Translations under genes and position numbers: made by a program
Shown here: positions 7,816 to 16,870 of the stretch, in pieces
Layout: the number at the start of each line of letters is the position of its first letter
Numbering within the stretch: position 1 is the stretch's first letter
Assembly (NCBI RefSeq): GCF_042666875.1
Contig: NZ_JBHTCX010000012.1
Location: 620,001 to 684,000 of the forward strand
DNA length: 64,000 bases
Direction: 5' to 3'
DNA from: Brachybacterium sp042666875
GTDB lineage: Bacteria > Actinomycetota > Actinomycetes > Actinomycetales > Dermabacteraceae
Notes under the pieces: generated by a model
Told to the model about the DNA's origin: nothing
The model's database searches: none
The model's input: only the letters and a program-made list of their open reading frames with translations

Positions 7816-10374
7816 ATGCCGATCCTGACGCCGTTCCTGCCCGAGAGCTCCTCCTCCGCCGGTCAGGACGGCATCGTCGACGGGTTCGTCGCGGCCCAGG
7901 AATCCGTCGGCCGGGTCCTGTACCCGCATCAGGAGGAGGCGCTGCTCGCGGTCGCCGCGGGTGACCATGTCATCGCGGCCACGCCCACCGGCTCCGGCAA
8001 GACCACGATCGCCTACGCCGCGATCTTCGCCGCCATGGCCCGCGGGCAGCGCTCCTACTACACCGCCCCCATCAAGGCGCTGGTCAGCGAGAAGTTCTTC
8101 GACCTCGCCGCACAGTTCGGCGCCGAGAACGTCGGGATGATGACCGGGGACTCCGCCGTGAATCACGACGCCCCGATCATCGTGTGCACCGCGGAGATCT
8201 TCGCCAACCACGCCCTGCGCGACGGCCCCGGCAGCGACGTCGGACTGGCAGTGATGGACGAGTTCCACTTCTATGGCGATCCTCAACGCGGATGGGCCTG
8301 GCAGGTGCCGCTGATCGAGCTCCCCGACTGCCAGTTCGTGCTGATGAGCGCGACCCTCGGCGACGTGTCGAACTTCGAGGACGACCTCGAAGAGCGCACC
8401 GGCCGCGACGTGACCACCATTGACGACGCGCCGCGCCCGGTGCCGCTGGACTTCCGCTGGTCGCTCGAGCCGTTGCCGGACACGATCGCGACGATCCTTC
8501 AGGACCGGGACGCCCCGGTCTACATCGTCCACTTCACCCAGAAGGACGCCCTCGAGCAGGCGCAGGCGCTGCTGAACCAGAAGATCCTCGCGGCCGACGA
8601 GAAGGAGCGGATCCGCGAGATCATCGGCGACTTCCGGTTCTCCAGGGGCTTCGGCCAGTCGCTCTCGAAACTCGTGCGCGAGGGCATCGGCGTCCACCAC
8701 GCCGGCATGCTCCCCAAGTACCGCCGGCTCGTGGAGAAGCTGGCCCAGTCGGGACTGCTCAAGGTCATCTGCGGCACCGACACCCTGGGCGTGGGCATCA
8801 ACGTCCCGATCCGCACCGTGCTGCTGACAGGACTGGCGAAGTTCGACGGCAAGCGGATGCGTCTGCTCAACGCCCGCGAGTTCCACCAGATCGCCGGGCG
8901 CGCAGGCCGCGCCGGATACGACACCGTCGGGCACGTCGTGGTGCAGGCGCCGCAGTGGACGATCGACTTCGAGCGCGAGCGCGCCAAGCAGCGGGCTCGG
9001 GAGGAGGCCGGCAACGCGCCCAACAACGCGAAGAAGCGCAAGAAGGAGCCCAAGCCCCGGATCCCCGAGGGCGCCGTCTCCTGGTCCGAGCAGAACATGA
9101 CCAAGCTGGTCGAGAACGGGCCCGAGCCGCTGCGCCCGCACCTGCGCATCACCCCGGGCATGGTCCTGGCCCTGATCTCCCGACCCGGTGACGCGATCGC
9201 CGCCGGTCGTCACCTGATCATGACCAGCCACCAGACCCGGATCCAGAAACTGAAGCTGGTGCGCGAGGCCGTCGAGATCTTCCGCAACCTCAAGGAGGCG
9301 GAGATCATCGAGGTGCTCGACGAACCGGACCACCTGGGCCGGCGCATCGTCCTGGTCGAGGACCTGCAGCTGGACTTCACGATGAACCAGCCGCTGGCAC
9401 CGTTCGCGATCGCCATGATCGACTCCCTCGACGAGGAGTCCGAGACCCTCACCCTGGACACCGTCTCGATCATCGAGGCGATCCTCGAGGATCCTCGCCA
9501 GATCCTGATGGCCCAGCAGAACGCCGCCAAGGGCGAGCTGCTCGCCGAGCTCAAGGCCGAGGGCGTCGAGTACACCGAGCGCATGGCCAGGCTGGACGAG
9601 GTCACGTGGCCCAAGCCGCTGGAGGAGGACCTCGAATCCGCCCTGGAGATCTACGCGAAGACCCGGCCGTGGGTGCGCGTCGAGGATCTCTCCCCCAAGT
9701 CGGTCGTGCGCGAGATGTACGAGACCGGGCAGACCTTCAGCGAGTTCGTCCAGCGCTACGGCCTGCAGCGCTCCGAGGGCATCGTGCTGCGCTACCTCTC
9801 GGACGCCTACCAGGCGATGCGCCGCACCCTCCCGCAGGACCTGCGCACCGAGGAGCTCGAGGACCTCATCGAGTGGCTCGGGGTGCTGGTGCGCGGCATC
9901 GACTCCTCGCTGCTGGACGAATGGGAGGCCCTGTCCCATCCGGAGGACGCCGACCCCGACGGCGCGACCGAGATCCGCCCCACCACGCCGCGCGGACTCT
10001 CCGCCCAGACCAAGGTGCTGCGCACCATGGTGCGCGCCGCTTTGTGGCAGCGCGTCGAGCACTTCGCCTTCGAGCGCGAGCAGCGGCTCGGTGAGCTGGA
10101 CGGCGCCTCCGGCTGGGACCGCCCGCGGTGGGCGGAGGCCATGGACGAGTACTACGACACCTACGACCACGTCGGCATCGACGGACCGGCCCGCTCCCCA
10201 CAGCTGCTGCAGATCACCGAAGAGTCAAAGGTGTGGCGGATCCGCCAGGTGCTCGACGATCCCGACCACAACCACGACTGGGGCATCGAGGCCGAGCTCG
10301 ACCTGGAGGCGACCGACGAGGCCGGGGAGCCGGTCCTGGAGATCACTCACGTCGGCGACATCGCCGACCGCTGA
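7816..10374 (+). CDS. Ski2/Mtr4-like DEAD/DEAH-box helicase with C-terminal DUF3516
   Basis: An 852-residue superfamily 2 helicase. Motif I is ATPTGSGKTT (about residue 56), motif II is DEFH, motif III is SAT, and motif VI is QIAGRAGRAG. The C-terminal half matches the DUF3516 region of actinobacterial helicases. A lysine-rich stretch (NNAKKRKKEPKPR) sits between the helicase core and that region. The Ski2-like family is usually linked to RNA turnover, but this bacterial subgroup is little studied. The ATG at 7816 was chosen because the longer frame runs through the preceding gene. CAGACT lies 6 nt before it and no ribosome site is visible, so the mRNA is probably leaderless. Confidence 0.93.
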   Translation: MPILTPFLPESSSSAGQDGIVDGFVAAQESVGRVLYPHQEEALLAVAAGDHVIAATPTGSGKTTIAYAAIFAAMARGQRSYYTAPIKALVSEKFFDLAAQFGAENVGMMTGDSAVNHDAPIIVCTAEIFANHALRDGPGSDVGLAVMDEFHFYGDPQRGWAWQVPLIELPDCQFVLMSATLGDVSNFEDDLEERTGRDVTTIDDAPRPVPLDFRWSLEPLPDTIATILQDRDAPVYIVHFTQKDALEQAQALLNQKILAADEKERIREIIGDFRFSRGFGQSLSKLVREGIGVHHAGMLPKYRRLVEKLAQSGLLKVICGTDTLGVGINVPIRTVLLTGLAKFDGKRMRLLNAREFHQIAGRAGRAGYDTVGHVVVQAPQWTIDFERERAKQRAREEAGNAPNNAKKRKKEPKPRIPEGAVSWSEQNMTKLVENGPEPLRPHLRITPGMVLALISRPGDAIAAGRHLIMTSHQTRIQKLKLVREAVEIFRNLKEAEIIEVLDEPDHLGRRIVLVEDLQLDFTMNQPLAPFAIAMIDSLDEESETLTLDTVSIIEAILEDPRQILMAQQNAAKGELLAELKAEGVEYTERMARLDEVTWPKPLEEDLESALEIYAKTRPWVRVEDLSPKSVVREMYETGQTFSEFVQRYGLQRSEGIVLRYLSDAYQAMRRTLPQDLRTEELEDLIEWLGVLVRGIDSSLLDEWEALSHPEDADPDGATEIRPTTPRGLSAQTKVLRTMVRAALWQRVEHFAFEREQRLGELDGASGWDRPRWAEAMDEYYDTYDHVGIDGPARSPQLLQITEESKVWRIRQVLDDPDHNHDWGIEAELDLEATDEAGEPVLEITHVGDIADR

Positions 10375-10422
10375 CGGTTCAGGAAACAGGCTGCAGGCTG
10401 CACACGACAGCACGCAGCGGAA

Positions 10423-10452
10423 GGGGCCGATGCCCGTGCGGGCACCGGCCCC
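10423..10452. terminator. bidirectional terminator hairpin
   Basis: GGGGCCGaTGCCCG, loop TG, CGGGCAcCGGCCCC forms a 14-bp stem with one mismatch between the convergent helicase and protease genes. No long T-tract follows on either side. Confidence 0.7.
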
Positions 10453-10479
10453 GTGCCGGGGGTTCCAGCGGTCAGGCCC

Positions 10480-11547
10480 TCAGGAGGCCCCGGCCTCCGC
10501 ATAGACCTCCTGGGCCGCGTCCCCGAAGTAGGGCCCGTACATCACGCCCGGCTGGGCGCTGTAGCCGAAGCTGTTGACGGACGTCTGGTATCCGTCCGGT
10601 CCGTCGCCGGAGAACCAGGGCCCGCCGGAGGATCCGCCGGTCATGTCGCACTCGATGCCCTGGTCGTCGGTGTTGCCCAGGGTGTCGTCCATGCCGTACC
10701 CCTGGCAGGATTCCAGCGTCTGGCCGTCGAACGGTGCGGCCGCCGGGTATCCGTACGAGGTGTACAGGCCGCCGCGCTCCTGGTTGAAGGCGATGCCGGA
10801 GGCGCCGACGGTCTCGGACAGGGTGGCGTCCCCGCTCTCGGGCTCGACCACGGCGAAGGCGACGTCGTAGTTGATGTCCTCCGAGCTGACCCACTGATCT
10901 GTGGAGAACAGTTCCGCACCGCTCCACAGGCCGTACGGGGTCTCGCCCTCGTGGTAGCCGGGCACGAAGACCCAGTTGGTGGCCCAGCTGCCTGCCTCGT
11001 GCACGCAGTGTCCGGCGGTGGCGACGGTCGCCTGGTTCCCGGAGGCCACGGCGTTGCCGGAGCAGACGTAGTCGACCCCGCCCTGGGTGAAGAACACCTT
11101 GCCGATGTGGTCCGTGTTCGAGGCGACCGCGGCCGGGGCCGCGTCACCGGGCGCGGCCTGGGGCTGGGCGGCCTCGCTCGCCTCCTGGTGCGAGGTGCCC
11201 GTCTGCGGCGGGGTCCCTCCGGCGACCGACGGCACCTCCACCGGGGCCGCGGTCTCGACCACCTCCGTCGCCGTCGCGGCAAGGTCCTCCACCAGTTCTC
11301 CGGCGGGGGTCGCGGCTTCCATGCGCTCGGCGCTCCAGTACTCCTGGGCGCTGTCCTGCGCGCTCTCGCTCAGCGTGGTGGTCTCGGGCTCGTCGCCGGA
11401 TGGCCCGGCCGTGGCGAGGCCGGCGCCGCCGAGGGTCAGGGCCGCGGCAAGGACCACCACCCTGGCCGCTCGGAGACGTCGTCCCCGCTGAGGAGGGAAC
11501 GGCTCGGCAGATGTGCTGGTCCAGTGCTGCGTGGGGTCGACAGTCAC
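10480..11547 (-). CDS. secreted trypsin-like serine protease
   Basis: A 355-residue exported protease of the chymotrypsin fold. An arginine-rich n-region and hydrophobic segment (about 22-46, ending LATAG) form a signal peptide. A long Ala/Pro/Glu-rich propeptide or linker (about 50-145) follows. The catalytic triad is visible as H180 in TAGHC, D228 in NYDVAF and S307 in GGSSGGPW. Such proteins resemble the V8/glutamyl-endopeptidase-like secreted hydrolases of actinobacteria; the substrate is unknown. The start is a GTG with AAAGGA upstream. It is a single gene, convergent with the helicase. Confidence 0.92.
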   Translation of the reverse strand: MTVDPTQHWTSTSAEPFPPQRGRRLRAARVVVLAAALTLGGAGLATAGPSGDEPETTTLSESAQDSAQEYWSAERMEAATPAGELVEDLAATATEVVETAAPVEVPSVAGGTPPQTGTSHQEASEAAQPQAAPGDAAPAAVASNTDHIGKVFFTQGGVDYVCSGNAVASGNQATVATAGHCVHEAGSWATNWVFVPGYHEGETPYGLWSGAELFSTDQWVSSEDINYDVAFAVVEPESGDATLSETVGASGIAFNQERGGLYTSYGYPAAAPFDGQTLESCQGYGMDDTLGNTDDQGIECDMTGGSSGGPWFSGDGPDGYQTSVNSFGYSAQPGVMYGPYFGDAAQEVYAEAGAS

Positions 11548-11667
11548 AGGAGGGGTCCTTTCGCAGGGGATCGGGAGCGGCGTGAGGGCGCCGCTCCGTC
11601 ACGCTACGTCGTGTGACCCATCGCACCAACCATGTCCGCAGCGTGACACGCGGACAGATGACGATGC

Positions 11668-11904
11668 TCAGCGCTCCGGCTCCCCCGCTGCGTCGCCCGC
11701 ATCCCCGCCCTGAGTGGTCTGGTCGTCACGATCCTCGTCCTGGTCCGTCAGCGGCAGCTCCCGGTCAAGCGGGAAGGGGCGCGCATCTCGCCGGCGCTGC
11801 GGCGTCCAGTACTCCGCAGCGTGCTCGCCCTCCGTGCCCCTCTCGGCGTCCCCTGCTCGTGACAGGGATCGACGCCGAGGATCCTCGGATCGCCGGGCGG
11901 TCAT
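11668..11904 (-). CDS. small highly charged hypothetical protein
   Basis: A 78-residue frame rich in Arg, Glu and Asp (MTARRSEDPRRRSLSRAGD...). It has no recognisable domain, signal peptide or membrane segment. It starts 18 nt after the stop codon of the ACT-domain gene and has GGGAG about 7 nt before the ATG, so translation is plausible as the second gene of that operon. The composition is also what a non-coding high-G+C stretch would give, so it may be spurious. Confidence 0.4.
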   Translation of the reverse strand: MTARRSEDPRRRSLSRAGDAERGTEGEHAAEYWTPQRRRDARPFPLDRELPLTDQDEDRDDQTTQGGDAGDAAGEPER

Positions 11905-11922
11905 GGTGCGCTCCCGGACGTA

Positions 11923-12468
11923 TCAGCCGGCCGCGTCGAGGTCGAGATCGACCATCAGCTCCGCGGCGATCTGCTCGAGCGCCTCGCGGATGTGCGACTC
12001 GTCGGTGCCGGCGGCCAGACGCACCTCGGCCTCGGCCTCGAAGAGCAGTCCCCCGCCCTGCGGTGCCTCCCGGGTCCAGCTGCGCAGCCCGTCGATCGTG
12101 GCCCCTTGGGAGTGGAGGGCCGTGGTGACCTCACGGACCATGCCGGTGCGATCCTGCCCCAGCAGATGCAGGCGCAGCACGTCCCCGGTCGCAGCTCCGC
12201 TCGCCCCCGGGACGGCGGCGGTCGCCTCCACCTCCAGGCCGACCTCGGCGGCCAGTGCCGGCAGCTGGGCGAGGAAGGCCTCGACGCTGCGGTCGGGGAG
12301 CTCGACCTGCACGATGCCGGCGAACTTCCCGGCGAGCAGGGCCAGCTGGCTGTCGACCCAGTTCCCTCCGTGCTCGTCGACGGCGGCCGCGAGAGCGGCC
12401 ACCAGACCGGGGCGGTCATCGCCGATGGCGGTGAGCACATAGGTCGTCGTCTGCGTCGGCGTCGTCAT
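11923..12468 (-). CDS. GcvR-like protein with two ACT domains
   Basis: A 181-residue cytoplasmic protein with two ACT amino-acid-binding domains (about 9-80, starting YVLTAIGDDRPGLVAALAAA, and about 96-175, starting LRLHLLGQDRTGMVREVTTA). This arrangement is that of the GcvR family (glycine cleavage repressor-like), which senses amino acids and lacks its own DNA-binding domain. The ligand is not known here. TAGTGT (12475-12480) is 6 nt before the ATG, so the mRNA is probably leaderless. Confidence 0.88.
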   Translation of the reverse strand: MTTPTQTTTYVLTAIGDDRPGLVAALAAAVDEHGGNWVDSQLALLAGKFAGIVQVELPDRSVEAFLAQLPALAAEVGLEVEATAAVPGASGAATGDVLRLHLLGQDRTGMVREVTTALHSQGATIDGLRSWTREAPQGGGLLFEAEAEVRLAAGTDESHIREALEQIAAELMVDLDLDAAG

Positions 12469-12474
12469 ACGCCC

Positions 12475-12480
12475 ACACTA
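12475..12480 (-). promoter_or_regulatory. -10 box of the ACT-domain gene
   Basis: TAGTGT on the minus strand, exactly 6 nt before the ATG. Confidence 0.5.
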
Positions 12481-12531
12481 GCGCCCTGCCCGCGGACGCA
12501 CCGCACCGTGCACCAGGGGTGGACGCCCCGG

Positions 12532-13824
12532 TCAGGCGCGTGCCGGCGCCGGTTCCGGCTCGGAGCGCCCGCCGGCCCGGGCGATGGACCACGTGACCGC
12601 GAGCGCCCCCAGCGTGGCCACCGCCAGCAGCAGGATGGCCGGTGAGTAGGTTCCCGTCCGCGCCAGCACCGCCGCCATCACCAGGGGCGGGAAGAACCCT
12701 CCCAGGCCGCCGGCCGCACCGACCACGCCGGTCACCGAGCCGACCACGGAGGGTTCGGTCACCTGGGCGACGAGGGCGAACACCGCTCCGGTGCCCAGCC
12801 CGAGACCGGCTGCGACGACGAGGAAGGCGAACGAGCCCACCGGCATCAGCGGCGGATGCGCTGCCACCACGAGCGCCCCGAGGAGCACGGCGAGATAGGA
12901 CAGCAGGAGCGTTCGGCCCGCGCCGATCCGGTCCGACAGCACCCCGCCGAGGGGCCGCAGGAGCACAGCGGCCACGACGAAGCCGGCCATGCCGTAGGCG
13001 GCGACCGCACTGGAGAGCCCGTACCAGGTGCTCAGCAGGGTCGGGAGGAAGACCGTGAAGGCGACATAGCCGCCGAAGGACAGCGCGTAGAGGTAGCAGG
13101 CCTGCCAGGTGATCCGCAGACGGAGCACCGAGGCCGTCTGCGTGATGATGTGGCGACGGGACGGGGACCAGGTGGGCGAGGTGGGCATGAACCGCCAGGC
13201 CAGCAGCGAGTAGGCCACCAGCACCACGGCAGTGACCACGAACGGTGCCTTGTCCCCGCTCGCGCTGAGCAGAGGCACGGTGGTGAAGGCGCTGAGGGAG
13301 GTGCCTCCCATGCTGGCGCCGAAGAGGCCCGTGGCCAGGCCTCGCTTGCCCGCCGGGAACCAGGAGTTCACGTACGGGATGCCGATCGCGAACGCGGTGC
13401 CGGCGATGCCCAGGAAGAACCCGCCCACCAGGAGGGCGGGATAGGTGTATTGGCCGATGAAGCCGATGAAGAGCACGGGGACCACGGTGGCCAGCGTGAT
13501 GGCCGGGAACATGACCCGCCCGCCGAAGCGGTCGGTGAGGGCGCCGACGGGGATCCTGCCCAGGGACCCGACCAGCACGGGAATGGCCACCAGCAGCGAG
13601 GCCTCCGGGGCCAGCCCGCGCTCGACGTAGATCGGCCCGAGCGGGCTCAGCAGCGTCCAGGCCCAGCAGGCGAGGGCGAAGCCCAAGGTCGCCAGCACCA
13701 GCGCCCGGGTCGCGCCGGGTGGGACCGTGCTCCCGGGGTTCCGGGCCGATCGCGGGTCGTTGCCGGAGTCGGACGGGGATGCGGGGCCGGGATGGGGACG
13801 GGCGACGAGAGGTTCTGCGGACAT
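12532..13824 (-). CDS. MFS transporter, nitrate/nitrite porter-like
   Basis: A 430-residue inner-membrane carrier with about 12 transmembrane helices. The loop GALTDRFGGR between helices 2 and 3 is the MFS signature. NSWFPAGKRGLATGLFGASMGG and the C-half GSVTGVVGAAGGLGGFFPP resemble the glycine-rich signature helices of the NarK/NNP nitrate-nitrite porters. Substrate assignment is by resemblance only and no nitrate reductase gene is nearby. The frame extends 31 codons further upstream, but ATG 13824 is preferred: it has GGAG upstream and follows the usual short N-terminus. Confidence 0.82.
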   Translation of the reverse strand: MSAEPLVARPHPGPASPSDSGNDPRSARNPGSTVPPGATRALVLATLGFALACWAWTLLSPLGPIYVERGLAPEASLLVAIPVLVGSLGRIPVGALTDRFGGRVMFPAITLATVVPVLFIGFIGQYTYPALLVGGFFLGIAGTAFAIGIPYVNSWFPAGKRGLATGLFGASMGGTSLSAFTTVPLLSASGDKAPFVVTAVVLVAYSLLAWRFMPTSPTWSPSRRHIITQTASVLRLRITWQACYLYALSFGGYVAFTVFLPTLLSTWYGLSSAVAAYGMAGFVVAAVLLRPLGGVLSDRIGAGRTLLLSYLAVLLGALVVAAHPPLMPVGSFAFLVVAAGLGLGTGAVFALVAQVTEPSVVGSVTGVVGAAGGLGGFFPPLVMAAVLARTGTYSPAILLLAVATLGALAVTWSIARAGGRSEPEPAPARA

Positions 13825-14050
13825 GGGACGCTCCGCTCCGAGGAGTGCGCCGGCACGATCGGGACCTGCAGGGGCCCGCGCGCAGCACGATGCGATGTGG
13901 TCCCGGTCAGCATGCACGCGGAGGCCCCGGGGGCCCGTGGTGAGCCGCCGTCGGCAAGACCTCGGGTAACGATCCGGTCACGCGCCCGCGCGGGGCGGGT
14001 CCTGCGCCGGCGCGGACGCTATGCACGGGGGCCCGACGACTCCGCAGACA

Positions 14051-14087
14051 CGCAGGTCCGCAGGTCCGCAGGTCCGCAGGTCCGCAG
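14051..14087. repeat. 8-bp tandem repeat, 4.6 copies
   Basis: CGCAGGTC is repeated four times (14051-14082) and followed by CGCAG. It lies 6 nt past the cimA stop codon, in the 269-nt gap before the MFS gene. The unit length is not a multiple of three and no gene overlaps it. No gene or clear promoter was seen in the rest of that gap. Confidence 0.9.
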
Positions 14088-14093
14088 CGAGAG

Positions 14094-15728
14094 TTACACG
14101 CCGGAGGTGTGCAGTCCCGACTTGTGCAGCCCGTACGTGTACGCGTCCACGATCGCCTCCCAGGAGGCCTCGATGATGTTCGCGCCGACGCCGACGGTCT
14201 GGAACTCCAGTCCTGCCCCGGCGGTGCTCACCAGGACGCGGGTGGTGGCGTCCGTGCCGTGGTGGGCATCGAGGATGCGCACCTTGAAGTCCTGCAGCTC
14301 GAGCCGGTCGATCAGCGGGAACCTCGAGCGCAGGGCCTGTCGCAGTGCGGTGTCCAGGGCGTTGACGGGCCCGTTGCCCTCGGCGATCTCGACGACGCGG
14401 GTGCCGCGGCCGTCGTCCCCGAGCTTCACGGTCGCCTCGGATTCCAGGGAGCCGTCGCGCGCCTGGTACGAGGTCGCCCGCCAGGACTCCACCTCGAAGA
14501 AGCGCGGCACCCGGCCCATCTCGTCCAGGAGCAGCAGCTCGAAGGACGCGTCAGCGGCCTCGTAGGAGTAACCGGTCGCCTCGCGCTGTTTGACCGTGGT
14601 GGCCAGACGGGTCAGGAGATCGGGCTCGTCGGTCAGATCGAAGCCGAGCTCGCGGCCCTTGAGCTCGATCGATGCGCGCCCGGCCATGTCGGAGATGATC
14701 ATGCGCATGTCGTTGCCGACGGCACGCGGATCGGTGTGCTGATAGAGGTCGGGGTCCACGCGGATCGCACTGGCGTGCAGCCCGGCCTTGTGCGCGAAAG
14801 CGCTGGCCCCGACGTACGGCGCCCGGGTGGTCACCGGCATGTTCACGATCTCGCCGATGGCGTGGGCGACCCGGGTGGTCTCGGCCAGCGTCTCCTCGGG
14901 CACCAGCTCCAGGCCCATCTTCAGCTGCAGGTCCGCGAGCATGGTGACGAGGTCGGCGTTGCCGGTGCGCTCGCCGTAGCCGTTGACACAGCCCTGGATG
15001 TGGTCGATGCCGGCTCGCACCGCGGTGAGGGCGTTGGCGACCGCGCAGCCGGAGTCGTTGTGGGTGTGGATCCCCAGGCGCGCCTGCGGCGAGCCCGCCG
15101 CCCCCAGACGCGAGCGCAGATCCGCGATGATCTCGGCGACCTGGTGCGGGAGCATTCCGCCGTTGGTGTCGCACAGGACGACCACCCCGGCGCCCGCCTC
15201 GACGGCGGCGAGGACCACCGAGGTGGTGTAGGCGGGATCGTCGACGAAGCCGTCGAAGAAGTGCTCGGCGTCGACGAAGACCTCGCGGCCGAGGCCCACC
15301 AGGTGCGCCACGGTCTCGCGCACCATCGCGAGGTTCTCCTCGCCGCTGGTCCGCAGCGCCCCGGTGACGTGGCGCAGGTCGGATTTCGCGACCAGGGTGA
15401 TGGTGGGAGCGGCGGAGTCGACCAGCGCCCGGACCTGGGCGTCCTCGGCGACGTCCACGCCGGCCTTGCGGGTGGAGCCGAATGCGGCGAGCCGGGCGGT
15501 GTGCAGCTCCAGCTCGCCGGCGGCGCGGGCGAAGAACTCCGTGTCCCGGGGCACGGCCCCGGGCCACCCGCCCTCGATGTAGGTCACCCCGAGCTCGTCG
15601 AGGTGGCGGGCGACGGCGAGCTTGTCGGCGACCGACAGGCTCAGCCCCTCCTGCTGCGAGCCGTCACGCAGAGTGGTGTCGTAGAGATGGAAGCCGGGGA
15701 TCGGTGCGACGGGGGTCATGGCACTCAC
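14094..15728 (-). CDS. cimA: (R)-citramalate synthase
   Basis: A 544-residue enzyme that condenses pyruvate and acetyl-CoA to (R)-citramalate, the first step of threonine-independent isoleucine synthesis. The HMGL-like TIM barrel begins LYDTTLRDGSQ (about 15-25). It carries the metal-binding HTHND motif in GIHTHNDSGCAVAN and the NGYGERTGNADL signature. The C-terminal part (about 400-544) is the LeuA-type allosteric domain, where isoleucine feedback would act. The length and YDTTLRDGSQQEG separate it from LeuA. Its ATG overlaps the ilvE stop codon (ATGA), so translation is coupled. LeuC and LeuB, both here, use its product. Confidence 0.95.
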   Translation of the reverse strand: MSAMTPVAPIPGFHLYDTTLRDGSQQEGLSLSVADKLAVARHLDELGVTYIEGGWPGAVPRDTEFFARAAGELELHTARLAAFGSTRKAGVDVAEDAQVRALVDSAAPTITLVAKSDLRHVTGALRTSGEENLAMVRETVAHLVGLGREVFVDAEHFFDGFVDDPAYTTSVVLAAVEAGAGVVVLCDTNGGMLPHQVAEIIADLRSRLGAAGSPQARLGIHTHNDSGCAVANALTAVRAGIDHIQGCVNGYGERTGNADLVTMLADLQLKMGLELVPEETLAETTRVAHAIGEIVNMPVTTRAPYVGASAFAHKAGLHASAIRVDPDLYQHTDPRAVGNDMRMIISDMAGRASIELKGRELGFDLTDEPDLLTRLATTVKQREATGYSYEAADASFELLLLDEMGRVPRFFEVESWRATSYQARDGSLESEATVKLGDDGRGTRVVEIAEGNGPVNALDTALRQALRSRFPLIDRLELQDFKVRILDAHHGTDATTRVLVSTAGAGLEFQTVGVGANIIEASWEAIVDAYTYGLHKSGLHTSGV

Positions 15729-16816
15729 ACCAGCCTCGTCATCCAGCCGTGCCGGTCGGGGATCCGGCCGTACTGGATGTCGGTGATCTCCTGGCGCAGG
15801 GCCAGAGTCGTCTTCCCCGAGCCCCCGTCGCCGACGGTCCAGGACCCACCGAGCGCGCGGAACTCGCCGATCGGGTTGATGACCGCGGCGGTGCCGCAGG
15901 CGAACATCTCGGTGATCTCGCCGGAGCTGACCTGCTCGAGCACGTCGCTCATCGCCAGGCGCTGCTCGACGCGCTCGAGCCCGCGGTCAGCGGCCAGGGC
16001 CAGCACGGATTCGCGGGTGATGCCCTCGAGGATCGATCCGGTGATGCTCGGGGTGAGCAGACGGCCGTCGGCGGTGATCGCGAAGACGTTCATCCCGGAG
16101 AGCTCGTCGATGTTCGTGCGCGTCTCGGAATCCAGGAACAGCACCTCGTCGGCCCCGTGCTCGAGGGCCTCGGCCTTGCCCAGCAGGGAGGAGGCGTAGT
16201 TGCCGCCGCACTTGGCGGCGCCGGTGCCGCCGGCGCCCGCGCGGGAGTACTCGTCGCTGATCCACACCACCAGCGGCTGCACGCCCCGGGGGAAATAGGC
16301 GCCGGCCGGGGAGGCGATGACGTAGTACTCCACGCGGCGGGAGGCCCGGACCCCGAGGAACTCCTCGCTGGCGAACATGAAGGGGCGCAGGTACAGCGAC
16401 TCCTCGGTGGTGGGTGCGGGCACCCAGGGCTCGTCGGCAGCGACGAGCGCCGTGAGGGAGGTGAGGAAGGCGTCGGTCGCCAGCTCCGGCAGGGCGAGCC
16501 GGCGGGCGGAGGCCTGCATCCGCTCGGCATTGCGCTCGGGGCGGAAGGTCCACACGGACCCATCGGCATGGCGGAACGCCTTCAGCCCCTCGAAGATCTC
16601 CTGGGCGTAGTGCAGCACGGCGGAGGCGGGCGAGAGCTGGATCGGGCCGTACGGGACCACCTCGCCCTCGTCCCAGCCGGCGTCGGCGGTCCACGTCGCA
16701 TGGGCCATGAAGTCGGTGAAGTAGGTGCCGAAGCCCGAGTCGGCGAGGATGCGGGCGCGCTCGTCGTCGCCGATGCGACGGGCCTGTTCGGTGTGGGGGA
16801 AGGCGAGCGCGCTCAC
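15725..16816 (-). CDS. ilvE: branched-chain amino acid aminotransferase
   Basis: A PLP-dependent class IV aminotransferase, 363 residues, giving the last step to Ile, Val and Leu. The probable PLP lysine is K202 in AAKCGGNY, and SLYLRPFMFAS and ACGTAAVINPIG are family motifs. The start is placed at GTG 16816, which has GAGGAG 7 nt upstream. A longer frame from 16852 adds 12 residues without support. It overlaps cimA downstream and follows leuB by 54 nt. Confidence 0.95.
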   Translation of the reverse strand: MSALAFPHTEQARRIGDDERARILADSGFGTYFTDFMAHATWTADAGWDEGEVVPYGPIQLSPASAVLHYAQEIFEGLKAFRHADGSVWTFRPERNAERMQASARRLALPELATDAFLTSLTALVAADEPWVPAPTTEESLYLRPFMFASEEFLGVRASRRVEYYVIASPAGAYFPRGVQPLVVWISDEYSRAGAGGTGAAKCGGNYASSLLGKAEALEHGADEVLFLDSETRTNIDELSGMNVFAITADGRLLTPSITGSILEGITRESVLALAADRGLERVEQRLAMSDVLEQVSSGEITEMFACGTAAVINPIGEFRALGGSWTVGDGGSGKTTLALRQEITDIQYGRIPDRHGWMTRLV

Positions 16817-16870
16817 GGGAGTCTCCTCGGGTCGGTGGCGGTCAGGGCACAAGTCTTGCAGGGTCGCGGG

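Noticed and set aside
7633..10170. 845-residue minus-strand frame
   Set aside because: It lies opposite the helicase, whose motifs I to VI are intact; its composition (Leu/Val/Asp/Gly/Arg repeats) is typical of antisense frames.
11668..11904. Functional assignment of the charged 78-residue frame
   Set aside because: The position and ribosome site allow translation, but composition gives no basis for any function.
14051..14087. Possible CRISPR-like array
   Set aside because: Repeats are only 8 bp, have no spacers, and there are no cas genes.
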